Positions 1-8,508 of a DNA stretch of 54,732 nucleotides are shown piece by piece (position 1 is the stretch's first letter; each line of letters starts with the position of its first letter). Made by a program: the position numbers and the translations under genes. The notes under the pieces were generated by a model, which made no database searches, was not told where the DNA came from, and saw nothing but the letters and a program-made list of their open reading frames with translations. The stretch covers positions 1-54,732 of the forward strand of contig JAJZDZ010000019.1 of the NCBI GenBank assembly GCA_021851325.1. Direction: 5' to 3'. Source of the DNA: Pseudomonadota bacterium. GTDB taxonomy: Bacteria; Pseudomonadota; Alphaproteobacteria; Micropepsales; Micropepsaceae.

Positions 1-258
1 AGCAACATCCGTTTCGCCCGCCAGGTGCACCATGTTCGCCCTCGATCCAGCAACATAAGCCTCTGATATCTATGTCTGAATCTTTTCGCTCCCCGCCGTA
101 ACAACAGTCTCATCCGGGGAATGCGGGGTCAAATAAATGAACAGTTCACGCTGATGCTGGCGCGGGTGGGCTGGGCGGGATCAGGTATGGTCCTTGGCCG
201 GCCATGTGGGGCTGTCTGGCCTACGTCCTATGCGCTATCGCCTGCGACCCGGAGGCTC
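1..258. other. Sequence left of the mutase small-subunit gene, no recognised gene
   Basis: The mutase small subunit on the minus strand stops at 261-259 and I recognise no gene between there and the window edge. The open plus-strand frame crossing 121-618 is a shadow of the small-subunit gene and resembles no protein I know. No clear terminator hairpin was seen. Confidence 0.5.
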
Positions 259-681
259 TTAAGTTCGACCGGATGTATCGGGATTGGGCATGGGTTCGGC
301 CCGGTAACCGGTCAGGCGCTGTGCACCTTCGGTGATCTCGCTCATCTGGGAACCTGGGGGATAAACCTCGACGCCCTGGGCCTCGAGCTTCTTCTTGGCC
401 CAGGGGGGCACAACACCTCCCACCATTACGGGCAGGTCCGGGCGGATCTTGCGAGCTTCGGCAATTGCCCGTTCGGCGACCTCGATATGACCGCCGATGG
501 AAATACCCAAAAGGTCGACCTCCTTGTCGGAAATCGCCTGAACAATCTCCTCCCAGCTGCTCATGCCGGCCATCACGACGTCAAAGCCTGCTTCGCGCAG
601 GGCGCGGGCGACCAATGAGGCGCCGCGCCAATGACCATCAAGTCCAGTCTTGGCGATGAGGATGCGTGCAGAATTCTTCAA
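259..681 (-). CDS. B12-binding small subunit of an acyl-CoA mutase
   Basis: This is the cobalamin-binding subunit of a two-component acyl-CoA mutase, the partner of the catalytic subunit encoded just upstream on the same strand. The B12 motif reads AKTGLDGHWRG near residues 8-18. It keeps the Lys, Asp and His that correspond to Lys604, Asp608 and the cobalt-ligating His610 of Propionibacterium methylmalonyl-CoA mutase. The later ISIGGH and VMVGGVVP stretches fit the Rossmann-like B12 fold. I start the gene at TTG 681 because GGGAGG lies five bases upstream and homology begins there; a longer frame runs back to 747 into the large-subunit gene. Length is then about 140 residues, usual for small subunits. 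The gap to the large-subunit stop is 17 bp, so the two are probably co-transcribed. Confidence 0.92.
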   Translation of the reverse strand: MKNSARILIAKTGLDGHWRGASLVARALREAGFDVVMAGMSSWEEIVQAISDKEVDLLGISIGGHIEVAERAIAEARKIRPDLPVMVGGVVPPWAKKKLEAQGVEVYPPGSQMSEITEGAQRLTGYRAEPMPNPDTSGRT

Positions 682-698
682 TCGTACCTCCCGGCGCC

Positions 699-2330
699 CT
701 AGATGGTGATCTGGGGTGCAACCCAGTCCCCAAGCACACTGCGCCATACGTCACCAATTTCACCCAGCGTTACCTCTGCATCCAACGCGTCCATCATTGC
801 CGGCATGATGTTTTCCGAACTGCGGCAGACCCGCTCCAGACTGCGCAGGGCCTCGGTGGCGGGCTTTTGTGCGCGGGTGGTCCGGACATCCTTCAATCGT
901 TGCATGGCAACTTCAAATGCATCGCTAACGCCAACAAATCCATCAACTTCAAATGGCGAAATATCAGCCTTGAATTCATTAACACCAACAATGATACGTT
1001 CCCGACGTTCCTGCGCGAGAAAATCCTCGTGCTGATTTTCATGCGCACACTGATGCAACCAACCTGTATTGAGCGTTTCGAGGAAGCCGCCGCGAGCCTC
1101 CACTTCTTCGAAGAACGACCATGCTCTCTCAATCAGTTCGGCCGTCAGGGACTCGACATAATATGAGCCCCCCAGAGGATCAACGACTGCGGGAATGTTG
1201 GTTTCGTGCTGGAGGATCTGCTGGATACGCACTGACATCTGGTGTGCGTGCTCTGACGGAATTGACAACGCCTCATCATAGCCAGAGATGCCCAGTGACT
1301 GGATACCGGACAGCACGCCGGCCAGCGCCATAAGCGTGCCGCGCACGATATTGTTGAGTGGCTGCTGATAAGTCATGTTGGAGCCGGATGTGACACAGTG
1401 AATGCGCAGCTGCCGTGCCTTGGCATCCGTTATGCCGTATCTGCGTTCCAGAAGATCTGCCCACATCTTGCGGGCAGCACGGATCTTCGCGGCCTCCTCA
1501 AACAGATCCATTGAGAGCCGGAAATTCACACCGCCGCACGCCTTCGCAGCTGCTTCAAGCGGCATCGAACCTCGGCGCTTGATTTCGTCGAGATATTCGA
1601 CCGCGTTTGCAAAGAGCGCACCGAGCTCCTGATAGGCGTTCAGTCCCGTGTCGGCGCCATTGTAGGCGGCGATCGACACTGGAACCCAGCGCTTAACATA
1701 TTTGTGACAGAACTCGATAATGTCTGCGTTGAAGCGCAGTCCCGCGGCGGTCGGAATCTGATGCTTAGGTACACAACCATGATAGGTAAGAAAGAAGTCA
1801 CTCTGCCCCGTTCCAGGCAGGGTTTCGAGGCTGAGCCCGCGCCTTTTGGCGATTGTCCAGTAGCCAGCAAGGGCAAAGGGTGCATGCTGAACGACGGCAC
1901 CACCAGCGTGTCCGAATGTTGTTGCGATGGGAAGGTCTGAAAGACAGATATCGATGTCGCGTATACTCTGCATCACCGCACCAGTCAGTCCGACATCTTG
2001 TGGCCGGGCAAGGACGTCGGGGTGATCCACATTGTACATGTGGTCCGCGGTGTTGCGATCATGCTCCATCAGGAATCCGGTTTCGCCGTGCGCCAGAAGG
2101 AATTTGATCCGCTCGTTCTCGTCTTCGGGTTTACCAAAGCCGGAAAGCTGGAATATCCGCCATGGCTTAGAGCGGTAACCTTGTGCAAACGCGCCACGGT
2201 GATAGGGCAATTCGCCAGGCGCCTTATCAACTTCCGGGCGGTACCACTCAGGGACGTCCTCGCTGCAGTAGGATGCCTTCAGAGGTATGCCTGACGCGGT
2301 TTTCCAGGTTCGCGATGGTGAATCTGTCAT
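699..2330 (-). CDS. Divergent acyl-CoA mutase large (catalytic) subunit
   Basis: This is the TIM-barrel subunit of a coenzyme-B12-dependent acyl-CoA mutase (methylmalonyl-, isobutyryl- or 2-hydroxyisobutyryl-CoA mutase family), which moves a thioester-bearing group between adjacent carbons. Family landmarks are PWRIFQLSGFG, the GYDEA(L)SIPSE stretch and VVDPLGGSYYVE. The residues that set substrate and catalysis differ from the known types. Counting from the ATG at 2330, the methylmalonyl-type Tyr89 position is Leu62, the position of Asp117 in 2-hydroxyisobutyryl-CoA mutase is Glu89, the Arg207 position is Cys186, and the catalytic His244 position is Asn224 (motif AAYN in place of SGYH). The family is clear but the substrate is not. 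The longest frame starts at 2402; ATG 2330 fits the usual N-terminus better and clears the divergent promoter. The iron-ADH-like gene diverges from it. Confidence 0.88.
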   Translation of the reverse strand: MTDSPSRTWKTASGIPLKASYCSEDVPEWYRPEVDKAPGELPYHRGAFAQGYRSKPWRIFQLSGFGKPEDENERIKFLLAHGETGFLMEHDRNTADHMYNVDHPDVLARPQDVGLTGAVMQSIRDIDICLSDLPIATTFGHAGGAVVQHAPFALAGYWTIAKRRGLSLETLPGTGQSDFFLTYHGCVPKHQIPTAAGLRFNADIIEFCHKYVKRWVPVSIAAYNGADTGLNAYQELGALFANAVEYLDEIKRRGSMPLEAAAKACGGVNFRLSMDLFEEAAKIRAARKMWADLLERRYGITDAKARQLRIHCVTSGSNMTYQQPLNNIVRGTLMALAGVLSGIQSLGISGYDEALSIPSEHAHQMSVRIQQILQHETNIPAVVDPLGGSYYVESLTAELIERAWSFFEEVEARGGFLETLNTGWLHQCAHENQHEDFLAQERRERIIVGVNEFKADISPFEVDGFVGVSDAFEVAMQRLKDVRTTRAQKPATEALRSLERVCRSSENIMPAMMDALDAEVTLGEIGDVWRSVLGDWVAPQITI

Positions 2331-2393
2331 ACGGGATTTCCGGGGAGTTCCTCGGCACCATGCCTGCAAGGAAGTTGACTGATCGTATAAATA

Positions 2394-2411
2394 ATGTACC
2401 ACTGGGTATAT
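2394..2411. promoter_or_regulatory. Palindrome between the divergent mutase and oxidoreductase genes
   Basis: ATGTACCactgGGTATAT has 7-bp arms with one mismatch. It lies between the mutase gene (minus) and the iron-ADH-like gene (plus). On the minus strand it follows a TTGACC element near 2430-2425 at about 16 bp and overlaps the expected -10 (TATACC). It is therefore placed like an operator; the TetR gene at 3.7 kb is the nearest candidate regulator. It does not match the 19-bp repeat of the downstream regulon. Confidence 0.45.
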
Positions 2412-2472
2412 GGATCATGCAAGCTAGGTCAAGGCAGTTGACGGGTCTGCGTGCTGATGGTGGGAGGCTTCT

Positions 2473-3648
2473 ATGGTTGCGCAAAGTCAGATCATCTGGA
2501 CAGCGATGGAAAACGTCTCGCTTGGGCGTCCGGCTGCAGAAGCCTTGGCCGCCGAGGCTGAGCGTCTGGATGCAAAGCGGGTGTTTCTGCACGTCAGCAC
2601 CAATCTGAACAAGAACACTGACGAGATCGCCCGCATCGAAAAGGCGCTTGGGAAGCGTCATGCAGCAACACACGATGGCATGCCACCTCATGCGCCGCGA
2701 TCAGCCGTTATTCGGGCTGCAGAGCGTGCCCGGGAGGTGAAGGCTGATCTTATTGTTTCGGTAGGGGGTGGCTCGGTCAACGATGCGTCAGCAGTCATGC
2801 TTCTTTGCCTCAAGCACAATCTGCGTAAACCGGAAGATCTAGAACCTTATCACATATATGTCGATGACAAGGGCGTGTTGCAAAGGCCCCAATATGAAGG
2901 CCCAGATATTCGAATGATCGCGATTCCGACTACTTTGTCGGGCGGAGAGTTCAATACCTTGTCGGGTGCGACTGATGAGCGGATCCAGCTGAAGCAGGGG
3001 TACGATCATCGTCTGATGGCGCCAATCTCCGTAATTCTCGATCCGGCAATTACCGTCCACACTCCGGAGTGGCTATGGATGTCGACAGGCGTGCGCTCGC
3101 TCGACCATGCCATGGAGACCTTGGGCTCGTTTCTGTCCAATGATTTTGCTGATGGGATGGCCGACAGTGCCCTGCGTCTGCTTTCAGAGGGGCTCGCACG
3201 GGTCAAGGCCGATCCAGCTGACCTTGAAGGTCGTCTCAAGTGTCAGATCGGTGCCTGGCAGTCGATGATCCCGGTGATTGGCGGCATTCCCATGGGTGCA
3301 AGCCACGCTATTGGTCATGTGCTGGGTGGCACCTGCGGCGTGCCTCACGGCTATACCTCCTGCGTCATGGCGCCCTACGTACTGGCATGGAATGCGGCGG
3401 TAAACGGCGACAGGCAAAAGCGCATTGCGGCGGGGCTTGGTAAAATCGGGACGTCAGCCGCAGAGGCCGCGGACAAGTTCATTCGCAGCCTAGGCATGCC
3501 ACGCACCCTGAAAAGCGTGAACGTGGAGCCGTCGCAATTTGACAAGGTGGCCCGTTACACGATGGAGGACCTCTGGGCGCGGACTAATCCGCGTCCAGTG
3601 AATGGCCCAGAGGAAGTTATGGAAATATTACGCATGGCCGCAGGCTGA
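2473..3648 (+). CDS. Iron-alcohol-dehydrogenase family oxidoreductase, maleylacetate-reductase-like
   Basis: The 391-residue protein belongs to the iron-containing alcohol dehydrogenase superfamily, NAD(P)H-dependent reductases of aldehydes, ketones or maleylacetate. The nucleotide-binding SVGGGSVNDASA motif is clear near residues 96-107. The C-terminal metal region reads SHAIGHVLGGTCGVPHG, close to the HVLGGT..LPH pattern of maleylacetate reductases. The first metal-ligand block is TGVRSLDHAME: the His is kept, but the Asp found in FucO-type enzymes (TGVDALTHAIE) is Arg. That supports the maleylacetate-reductase side of the family and perhaps metal-independent catalysis. ATG 2473 follows GGGAGG by five bases. 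The gene diverges from the mutase, which suggests it works on a product or precursor of the same acyl-CoA pathway; the exact substrate is unknown. Confidence 0.85.
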   Translation: MVAQSQIIWTAMENVSLGRPAAEALAAEAERLDAKRVFLHVSTNLNKNTDEIARIEKALGKRHAATHDGMPPHAPRSAVIRAAERAREVKADLIVSVGGGSVNDASAVMLLCLKHNLRKPEDLEPYHIYVDDKGVLQRPQYEGPDIRMIAIPTTLSGGEFNTLSGATDERIQLKQGYDHRLMAPISVILDPAITVHTPEWLWMSTGVRSLDHAMETLGSFLSNDFADGMADSALRLLSEGLARVKADPADLEGRLKCQIGAWQSMIPVIGGIPMGASHAIGHVLGGTCGVPHGYTSCVMAPYVLAWNAAVNGDRQKRIAAGLGKIGTSAAEAADKFIRSLGMPRTLKSVNVEPSQFDKVARYTMEDLWARTNPRPVNGPEEVMEILRMAAG

Positions 3649-3732
3649 CGGGTCTGACAGGCGGGAGCAATTTTACAACATCGGACGCAATTCATGGTAA
3701 GTACCCTGAGTCCATAAGCTCGGGGGGTTGGC

Positions 3733-4362
3733 TTGGCTGTTCGTGCAACGCGTAAGCCCAAGAAACTGAAGGTTGAAATCGCCGCCTACAAGCGTCGCCT
3801 CATTCTTGAAGAGGCGTGCCATCTTTTCTTCAACCAGGGCTATACGACCACCACCCTTGATCAGGTCAGCGAGCGGCTGAACGTTACCAAACCGTTCATA
3901 TATTCGTATTACCGCAACAAGGGTGAAATCCTTTCCGAAATCTGCCAGCGCGGCATTACCCTTGCGCTCGACGTTCAAGCCGAGGCCCTGGCGGCCAAGG
4001 GCACGCCAACGGCGCGCATGAAACTACTGGTGGAACGGACCGCCCGGATCATCATCGAGAACCAGGAATTCATCGTCGTCTACCAGCGGGAGGAGAAGAA
4101 TCTTGCGCCCGCTGACGCCAGGCGAATCCGTGATCTGCGTCATCGCTTTGACCAGAATGTTGCGCACCTTCTGGATGAAGGAAAAAAGGCCGGGGAGTTT
4201 GACATCGTAGACCCGGCCATGACCGCGGTCTGGATCGGTGGGCTGCTCAGCTGGATTTCGCTTTGGTACAATCCTGAAGGTCAGCGCACGCCCAGTGAGG
4301 TGATCCGCCACGCACTGGATGCGGTCGATCGGATTGTGCGCTTTAAGTCGCAGAAGAGCTGA
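3733..4362 (+). CDS. TetR/AcrR family regulator 1
   Basis: This is a 209-residue TetR-type repressor with the helix-turn-helix near residues 24-60 (LEEACHLFFNQGYTTTTLDQVSERLNVTKPFIYSYYRNKGEIL). The C-terminal ligand domain resembles those of regulators of acyl-CoA metabolism of the KstR2 kind, whose ligands are often CoA thioesters. It sits between the mutase/oxidoreductase pair and the acyl-CoA ligase, so it probably controls region A. The start is TTG at 3733 behind a G-rich ribosome-binding stretch; no in-frame ATG suits better. I saw no KstR2-type operator, but palindromes lie at 2394-2411 and 6138-6170 before flanking genes. Confidence 0.88.
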   Translation: MAVRATRKPKKLKVEIAAYKRRLILEEACHLFFNQGYTTTTLDQVSERLNVTKPFIYSYYRNKGEILSEICQRGITLALDVQAEALAAKGTPTARMKLLVERTARIIIENQEFIVVYQREEKNLAPADARRIRDLRHRFDQNVAHLLDEGKKAGEFDIVDPAMTAVWIGGLLSWISLWYNPEGQRTPSEVIRHALDAVDRIVRFKSQKS

Positions 4363-4462
4363 CTTATCCCTATCCCCGATGGCTTGCGCAAAATTATTCC
4401 CGTCAGTAGGATTTTAGAGCTCTCCGTAAGAAAGTGGGGGCGCGAATGAAACGGGGAGAGTA

Positions 4463-6076
4463 ATGCCAGGTCACAGCGATCCGCGCGTTCCAGCGCGTGA
4501 GCTCTGCGTATCCCGCTATCTGATGGATCGCTGGGCGCGTGAAAAGCCGGAACAGACTTTCGTTGTTTTCGCCGATGGTGAGGAATGGAGCTTTGCCGAA
4601 TTCCGCCACCGCGTGGTCAGAGTGGCAACCGGCCTGCAGCAACTGGGCGTTGTCCGTGGCCATCACGTAGCAGTTTGGCTGCCTAACGGACGGGAAGGGT
4701 TGCTGATCCAGTTTGCCATCAACTACCTGGGGGCCGTGTTCGTGCCCTTCAATACCGCCTATCGCGGCAGCATCCTGCAGCATGTCCTGACGAATTCCGA
4801 TGCCAGCATCTTGGTTGCTCATGGCACGTTGGTCGAGCGGCTCGCCGACGTGGACGCGCCAAATCTCCAGCATGTTGTGCTGGTTGGTGAAGGCCCGGTT
4901 CCAACTGGTCTGCGCGTGAGTTCGTTCGCCGACCTTGCTCAGTCCAAAGGCGCGCTGGCTGAGCCGGATCGTCCCATTGAGCCGTGGGATACACAGTCAA
5001 TCATATACACGTCAGGGACGACCGGCCCGTCCAAGGGCGTTTTGTCTTCCTATCTGCACCTTTACACAAATGCAGGTCCGGATTCCTGGGCGATGGTGAC
5101 TGCTAGCGATCGCTTTCTCGTGAACATGCCGCTGTTTCACATTGGTGGAATGGGGCTTCCCTTCGTGATGTTTGCGCGTGGCGGCTCTATCGCCATGATG
5201 GAGAGCTACTCGACCGACACTTTCTGGCAGTTCGTCAAAGAAACCCGGTGCACGGCCATTTTCCTGCTCGGAGTGATGGCCACGTTTCTGATGAAACGCC
5301 CTCAAAGTTCCGAAGATCGCGACCACAAGGTGCGCCTCGCGCTCATGGTGCCACTTACCGATGATGCAGCGCCATTTTCGGCGCGGTTCGGCATTGACGT
5401 CTATACCATATTCAACATGACGGAGATTTCTTCGCCGATCGTATCTGAAGCCAACCCCACCAAGAGAGGAACCTGTGGTCGTCCACGCAAGGGGGTGGAG
5501 GTCAGGCTTGTTGACGAAAACGACTGCGAAGTTCCGGTCGGGCAGGTCGGTGAGATGATCCTTCGTACCGACCGACCGTGGGCCATGAACAGTGGCTACC
5601 ACAAGAATCCGGAGGCAACGGCAAGGGCATGGCGTAATGGCTGGTTCCACACCGGTGACGGATTCCGCCGCGACGACGACGGTTACTTCTATTTTGTTGA
5701 TCGCCTGAAGGACACCATCCGCCGTCGTGGAGAAAACATCTCATCCTTTGAAGTGGAGGCTGAGATTGTGGCCCATCCGAGCGTGCGCGAGGCAGCAGTG
5801 ATTGGCGTGCCCAGTGAGCTTTCCGAGGACGAGGTAATGGCCGTTATTGCACCTGTTCCAGGTCAGGTCATTGATCCACCCGAGCTTGTTACGTTTCTCG
5901 CCGAGCGAATGGCCTACTTCATGGTCCCCAGATATATCCGGATTCTCAACGACTTGCCCAAAACGCCGTCCGCAAAGGTGCAGAAGGCCGCCTTGCGGTC
6001 TGAGGGTGTGACCACTGATACCTGGGACCGAGAAGCAGCTGGACTCAGGCTGCGGCGAGAGCAATTCCGCAGTTAG
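4463..6076 (+). CDS. AMP-dependent acyl-CoA synthetase (CaiC-like)
   Basis: This 537-residue ANL-superfamily ligase activates a carboxylic acid to its CoA ester through an acyl-adenylate. Seen are the P-loop-like YTSGTTGPSKG near residue 177, the GWFHTGD motif, the hinge region DRLKDTIRRRGENISSFEVE, and the C-terminal catalytic lysine in TPSAKVQK. The overall look is that of crotonobetaine/carnitine-CoA ligases and related ligases for small or branched acids. ATG 4463 has GGGGAGAG a few bases upstream. The neighbouring mutase, acyl-CoA dehydrogenase, crotonase and SDR suggest that it makes the CoA ester they process. The acid itself cannot be named from sequence. Confidence 0.9.
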   Translation: MPGHSDPRVPARELCVSRYLMDRWAREKPEQTFVVFADGEEWSFAEFRHRVVRVATGLQQLGVVRGHHVAVWLPNGREGLLIQFAINYLGAVFVPFNTAYRGSILQHVLTNSDASILVAHGTLVERLADVDAPNLQHVVLVGEGPVPTGLRVSSFADLAQSKGALAEPDRPIEPWDTQSIIYTSGTTGPSKGVLSSYLHLYTNAGPDSWAMVTASDRFLVNMPLFHIGGMGLPFVMFARGGSIAMMESYSTDTFWQFVKETRCTAIFLLGVMATFLMKRPQSSEDRDHKVRLALMVPLTDDAAPFSARFGIDVYTIFNMTEISSPIVSEANPTKRGTCGRPRKGVEVRLVDENDCEVPVGQVGEMILRTDRPWAMNSGYHKNPEATARAWRNGWFHTGDGFRRDDDGYFYFVDRLKDTIRRRGENISSFEVEAEIVAHPSVREAAVIGVPSELSEDEVMAVIAPVPGQVIDPPELVTFLAERMAYFMVPRYIRILNDLPKTPSAKVQKAALRSEGVTTDTWDREAAGLRLRREQFRS

Positions 6077-6137
6077 CGGAGCGCAGTCACCGTCTTAAAC
6101 CTGTCATATCCCCGCTTGACGCAAAATCTAATTTATC

Positions 6138-6170
6138 ATACTGCTCGGTAGATATATAGACCGCCAGTAT
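6138..6170. promoter_or_regulatory. Imperfect inverted repeat upstream of TonB receptor 1
   Basis: The left arm ATACTGctCGGT (6138-6149) mirrors the right arm ACCGccAGTAT (6160-6170), with AT-rich agatatatag between them and one base of length difference between the arms. A TTGACG element at 6117-6122 lies just upstream, so the repeat falls around the expected -10 and start site of the receptor promoter. It could be an operator for TetR regulator 1; this is inferred from position only. Confidence 0.4.
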
Positions 6171-6196
6171 TTGGCGTATAAGGGGGGCTGCTTCTA

Positions 6197-8476
6197 ATGG
6201 GCGTTGATCGCAAAAAGACCTATCGTGCAGTGCTTTTCGCCTCAGTCGCGGGTGTGGCTCTTGCTGGTGGCCCCGCTGTTTCGGCCAACACCAAGCAGAT
6301 CGAAGAGGTCGTGGTAACTGCGACCAAAACCGGTCAGACGCTAAAGGATGCCCCCGTGGCGGCATCGGTTATATCCGCCAATAAGATTGGTCCGGGTGGA
6401 ATTCAGAATATCGCTGACCTGCAGGCAATGGTGCCCAACCTTTCCGTTGGCAACCAATTCGGCGTCGCACGAATTTTTATTCGTGGTATCGGCATGACCA
6501 GCATAGATCTTGGTGGTGATGGCGCGGTCGCGGTATTGGAAGATGGTGCGCAGATTGCCCGGCCAGCAGCGCAGTTGCTCGGATTTTACGATCTGTCCCG
6601 CGTTGAGGTACTACGGGGTCCTCAAGGCACAACTTATGGACGTGGTGCTACCGCTGGCGCAATCAACCTGGTGACCGCAAAGCCCACAGACTACCTAACG
6701 GGTTATGCCCACGTTACAGCCGGAAATTACAGCCTCTTTAGCTTTCAGGGCGCAGTCAGCGGACCTCTGAATGATAGTGGTACCCTGATGGGGCGCCTGG
6801 CTACCGATATTCAATCTCACGGTGGCTACGGCAAGAACCTCTTCACCGGCGCCGCGATCGACAACCAGCGCTCGCAGGCCTATCGTGGAACCCTGGAATG
6901 GAAGCCCAGGTCGGATCTCGATGTAGAGCTAATCGCGGAATATTTCCGCGAACACGATCACAACTACGCGTTCCATTACTTTGGACCGACGGTGGTTCCA
7001 GAAAATAAGCTCGCATTCAACTACCTTCCGGGTGGTCAGACTATCTTCGGTTATTATGCGAGCTTGGGGTTGCCGCCCAATTTACGAAATATCTACTCCG
7101 GACAGGAGCCTATAAACCGGCGTGAAAGCGAAGGTATAACCTCTGTCGTGACCTGGACTCCCGGGGCACTGACCTTTACCTCCACGACCTCATACCGAAA
7201 CTTCCAGCGTTTCAATCGTGATGATCTCAGCGCTTCGAATGTAAATATGTTCGGCCAGAACAATTACTTCGAGCACAGCGAAACCTTTAGCCAGGAATTT
7301 ACGGGCGATTATCGGTGGAAGAAATTGGAGCTACTGGCTGGAGCCATGTATTTTCACGAACGGCTAAATGGCGAGGTTCTGGTTCCTACTACCAACCTGG
7401 CTGTTTATTTCAACCATGTTCTGGGTACCAATCTTCCAGCTAATTACTTTGACAATATGTACTACCGGCAGCTCGGTGCAACCAGCACCAATGCTTATGG
7501 CATATATCTGCAGGGTACATACAAAATAACGCCTCACCTGAATATAACGGCAGGCGCTCGCTACAATTACGAGCACAAGGCGGGTACCGGATCGTTTGTA
7601 TTTCAGGCAGAAGGTATCAACGTTCCAACCGACAAGAGCCGGGGCTGGGGCGCAGTTACACCCAAATTCACGCTGCAGTACCAGCCCAATGACAACCTGA
7701 ACTTCTATGCAACGGTTACCCGTGGCTTCAAGTCTGGCACAATTAATATCGGTAGTCAGAATCCCGTCATTAATCCTGAGTACGTGTGGGATTATGAAGG
7801 TGGTGTGAAGGTAAGTGCGCTCAATGATCGTGTTCAGTTTGATACGGCGGCGTTCTACTACGACTATAAGGATCTTCAGGTCAGCTTTGTGAACGCGAAC
7901 AGCATTGTAGAAACCCGTAATGCTGCCGCGGCACGAAATTATGGTGTCGAATTCGATGTCACCGCGAACCCGATCGATGCGCTGACCCTCAATGCCTATG
8001 GCACCTATCTCAATGCCAAGTTCACGAATTTCTGTACGGCCTATTATCGTCAGGGAATTCCCCCAGGACCGGTCTATCCTGCCTGTCCAAATAGTCCAGG
8101 CCTGGTCAGTCTGAAGGGAAACACGCTGCCGAATGCGCCCGACTTTTCGTTCGGGGGTGGGGCCACATACACCGTGCATCTTTCAAAGCTTGGCACCGCC
8201 CAACTTCATGCCGACATGACCTGGCAGGATAAGGTCTACTTCAATGAATATAACAATCAGGATGCTGTGCAGGGGGCCTATGCGTTAGTGAACGCGCTTG
8301 TGAGATTTATTCCTGCTGGCAATGATCATATCTCGGCAACGCTCTGGGTCCGAAATCTTACTGATCAATACGCAATTGCCAATGATATCATCGCGGCGCC
8401 GCTTTACGGCAGTATCCGCGTAGGTTCGCTGATGCCCCCGCGTACGTTTGGCGTGACACTGGGGTATGACTTCTAA
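6197..8476 (+). CDS. TonB-dependent outer-membrane receptor 1
   Basis: This is a 759-residue outer-membrane receptor that uses TonB-ExbBD energy to import a substrate too large or too dilute for porins. A signal peptide (basic start, hydrophobic AVLFASVAGVALAGG, cleavage near SA-NT) is followed by the TonB box IEEVVVTATK at about 34-43. The plug domain runs to about residue 155 (VEVLRGPQGTTYGRGATAGAINLVT), and a beta-barrel ends in the aromatic-terminated FGVTLGYDF. It is of the Sphingomonas/Caulobacter multi-receptor type. The start ATG follows AGGGGGG by nine bases. Its place among acyl-CoA genes suggests import of the compound the ligase and mutase degrade; siderophore uptake is a less likely alternative. 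Confidence 0.93.
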   Translation: MGVDRKKTYRAVLFASVAGVALAGGPAVSANTKQIEEVVVTATKTGQTLKDAPVAASVISANKIGPGGIQNIADLQAMVPNLSVGNQFGVARIFIRGIGMTSIDLGGDGAVAVLEDGAQIARPAAQLLGFYDLSRVEVLRGPQGTTYGRGATAGAINLVTAKPTDYLTGYAHVTAGNYSLFSFQGAVSGPLNDSGTLMGRLATDIQSHGGYGKNLFTGAAIDNQRSQAYRGTLEWKPRSDLDVELIAEYFREHDHNYAFHYFGPTVVPENKLAFNYLPGGQTIFGYYASLGLPPNLRNIYSGQEPINRRESEGITSVVTWTPGALTFTSTTSYRNFQRFNRDDLSASNVNMFGQNNYFEHSETFSQEFTGDYRWKKLELLAGAMYFHERLNGEVLVPTTNLAVYFNHVLGTNLPANYFDNMYYRQLGATSTNAYGIYLQGTYKITPHLNITAGARYNYEHKAGTGSFVFQAEGINVPTDKSRGWGAVTPKFTLQYQPNDNLNFYATVTRGFKSGTINIGSQNPVINPEYVWDYEGGVKVSALNDRVQFDTAAFYYDYKDLQVSFVNANSIVETRNAAAARNYGVEFDVTANPIDALTLNAYGTYLNAKFTNFCTAYYRQGIPPGPVYPACPNSPGLVSLKGNTLPNAPDFSFGGGATYTVHLSKLGTAQLHADMTWQDKVYFNEYNNQDAVQGAYALVNALVRFIPAGNDHISATLWVRNLTDQYAIANDIIAAPLYGSIRVGSLMPPRTFGVTLGYDF

Positions 8477-8508
8477 ATGGGGGCAGGCGCGGCATTCGCC
8501 TGAAGGCA

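Noticed and set aside
699..2330. Naming the mutase as 2-hydroxyisobutyryl-CoA or methylmalonyl-CoA mutase
   Set aside because: The residues that define those specificities are not present, so only the family is named.
2394..2411. Ninth copy of the 19-bp regulon palindrome
   Set aside because: Its left half matches at only about three of eight positions and the spacing differs.
7364..8179. 271-codon open frame on the minus strand
   Set aside because: It lies wholly inside TonB receptor 1, has no family resemblance, and the receptor frame is certain.
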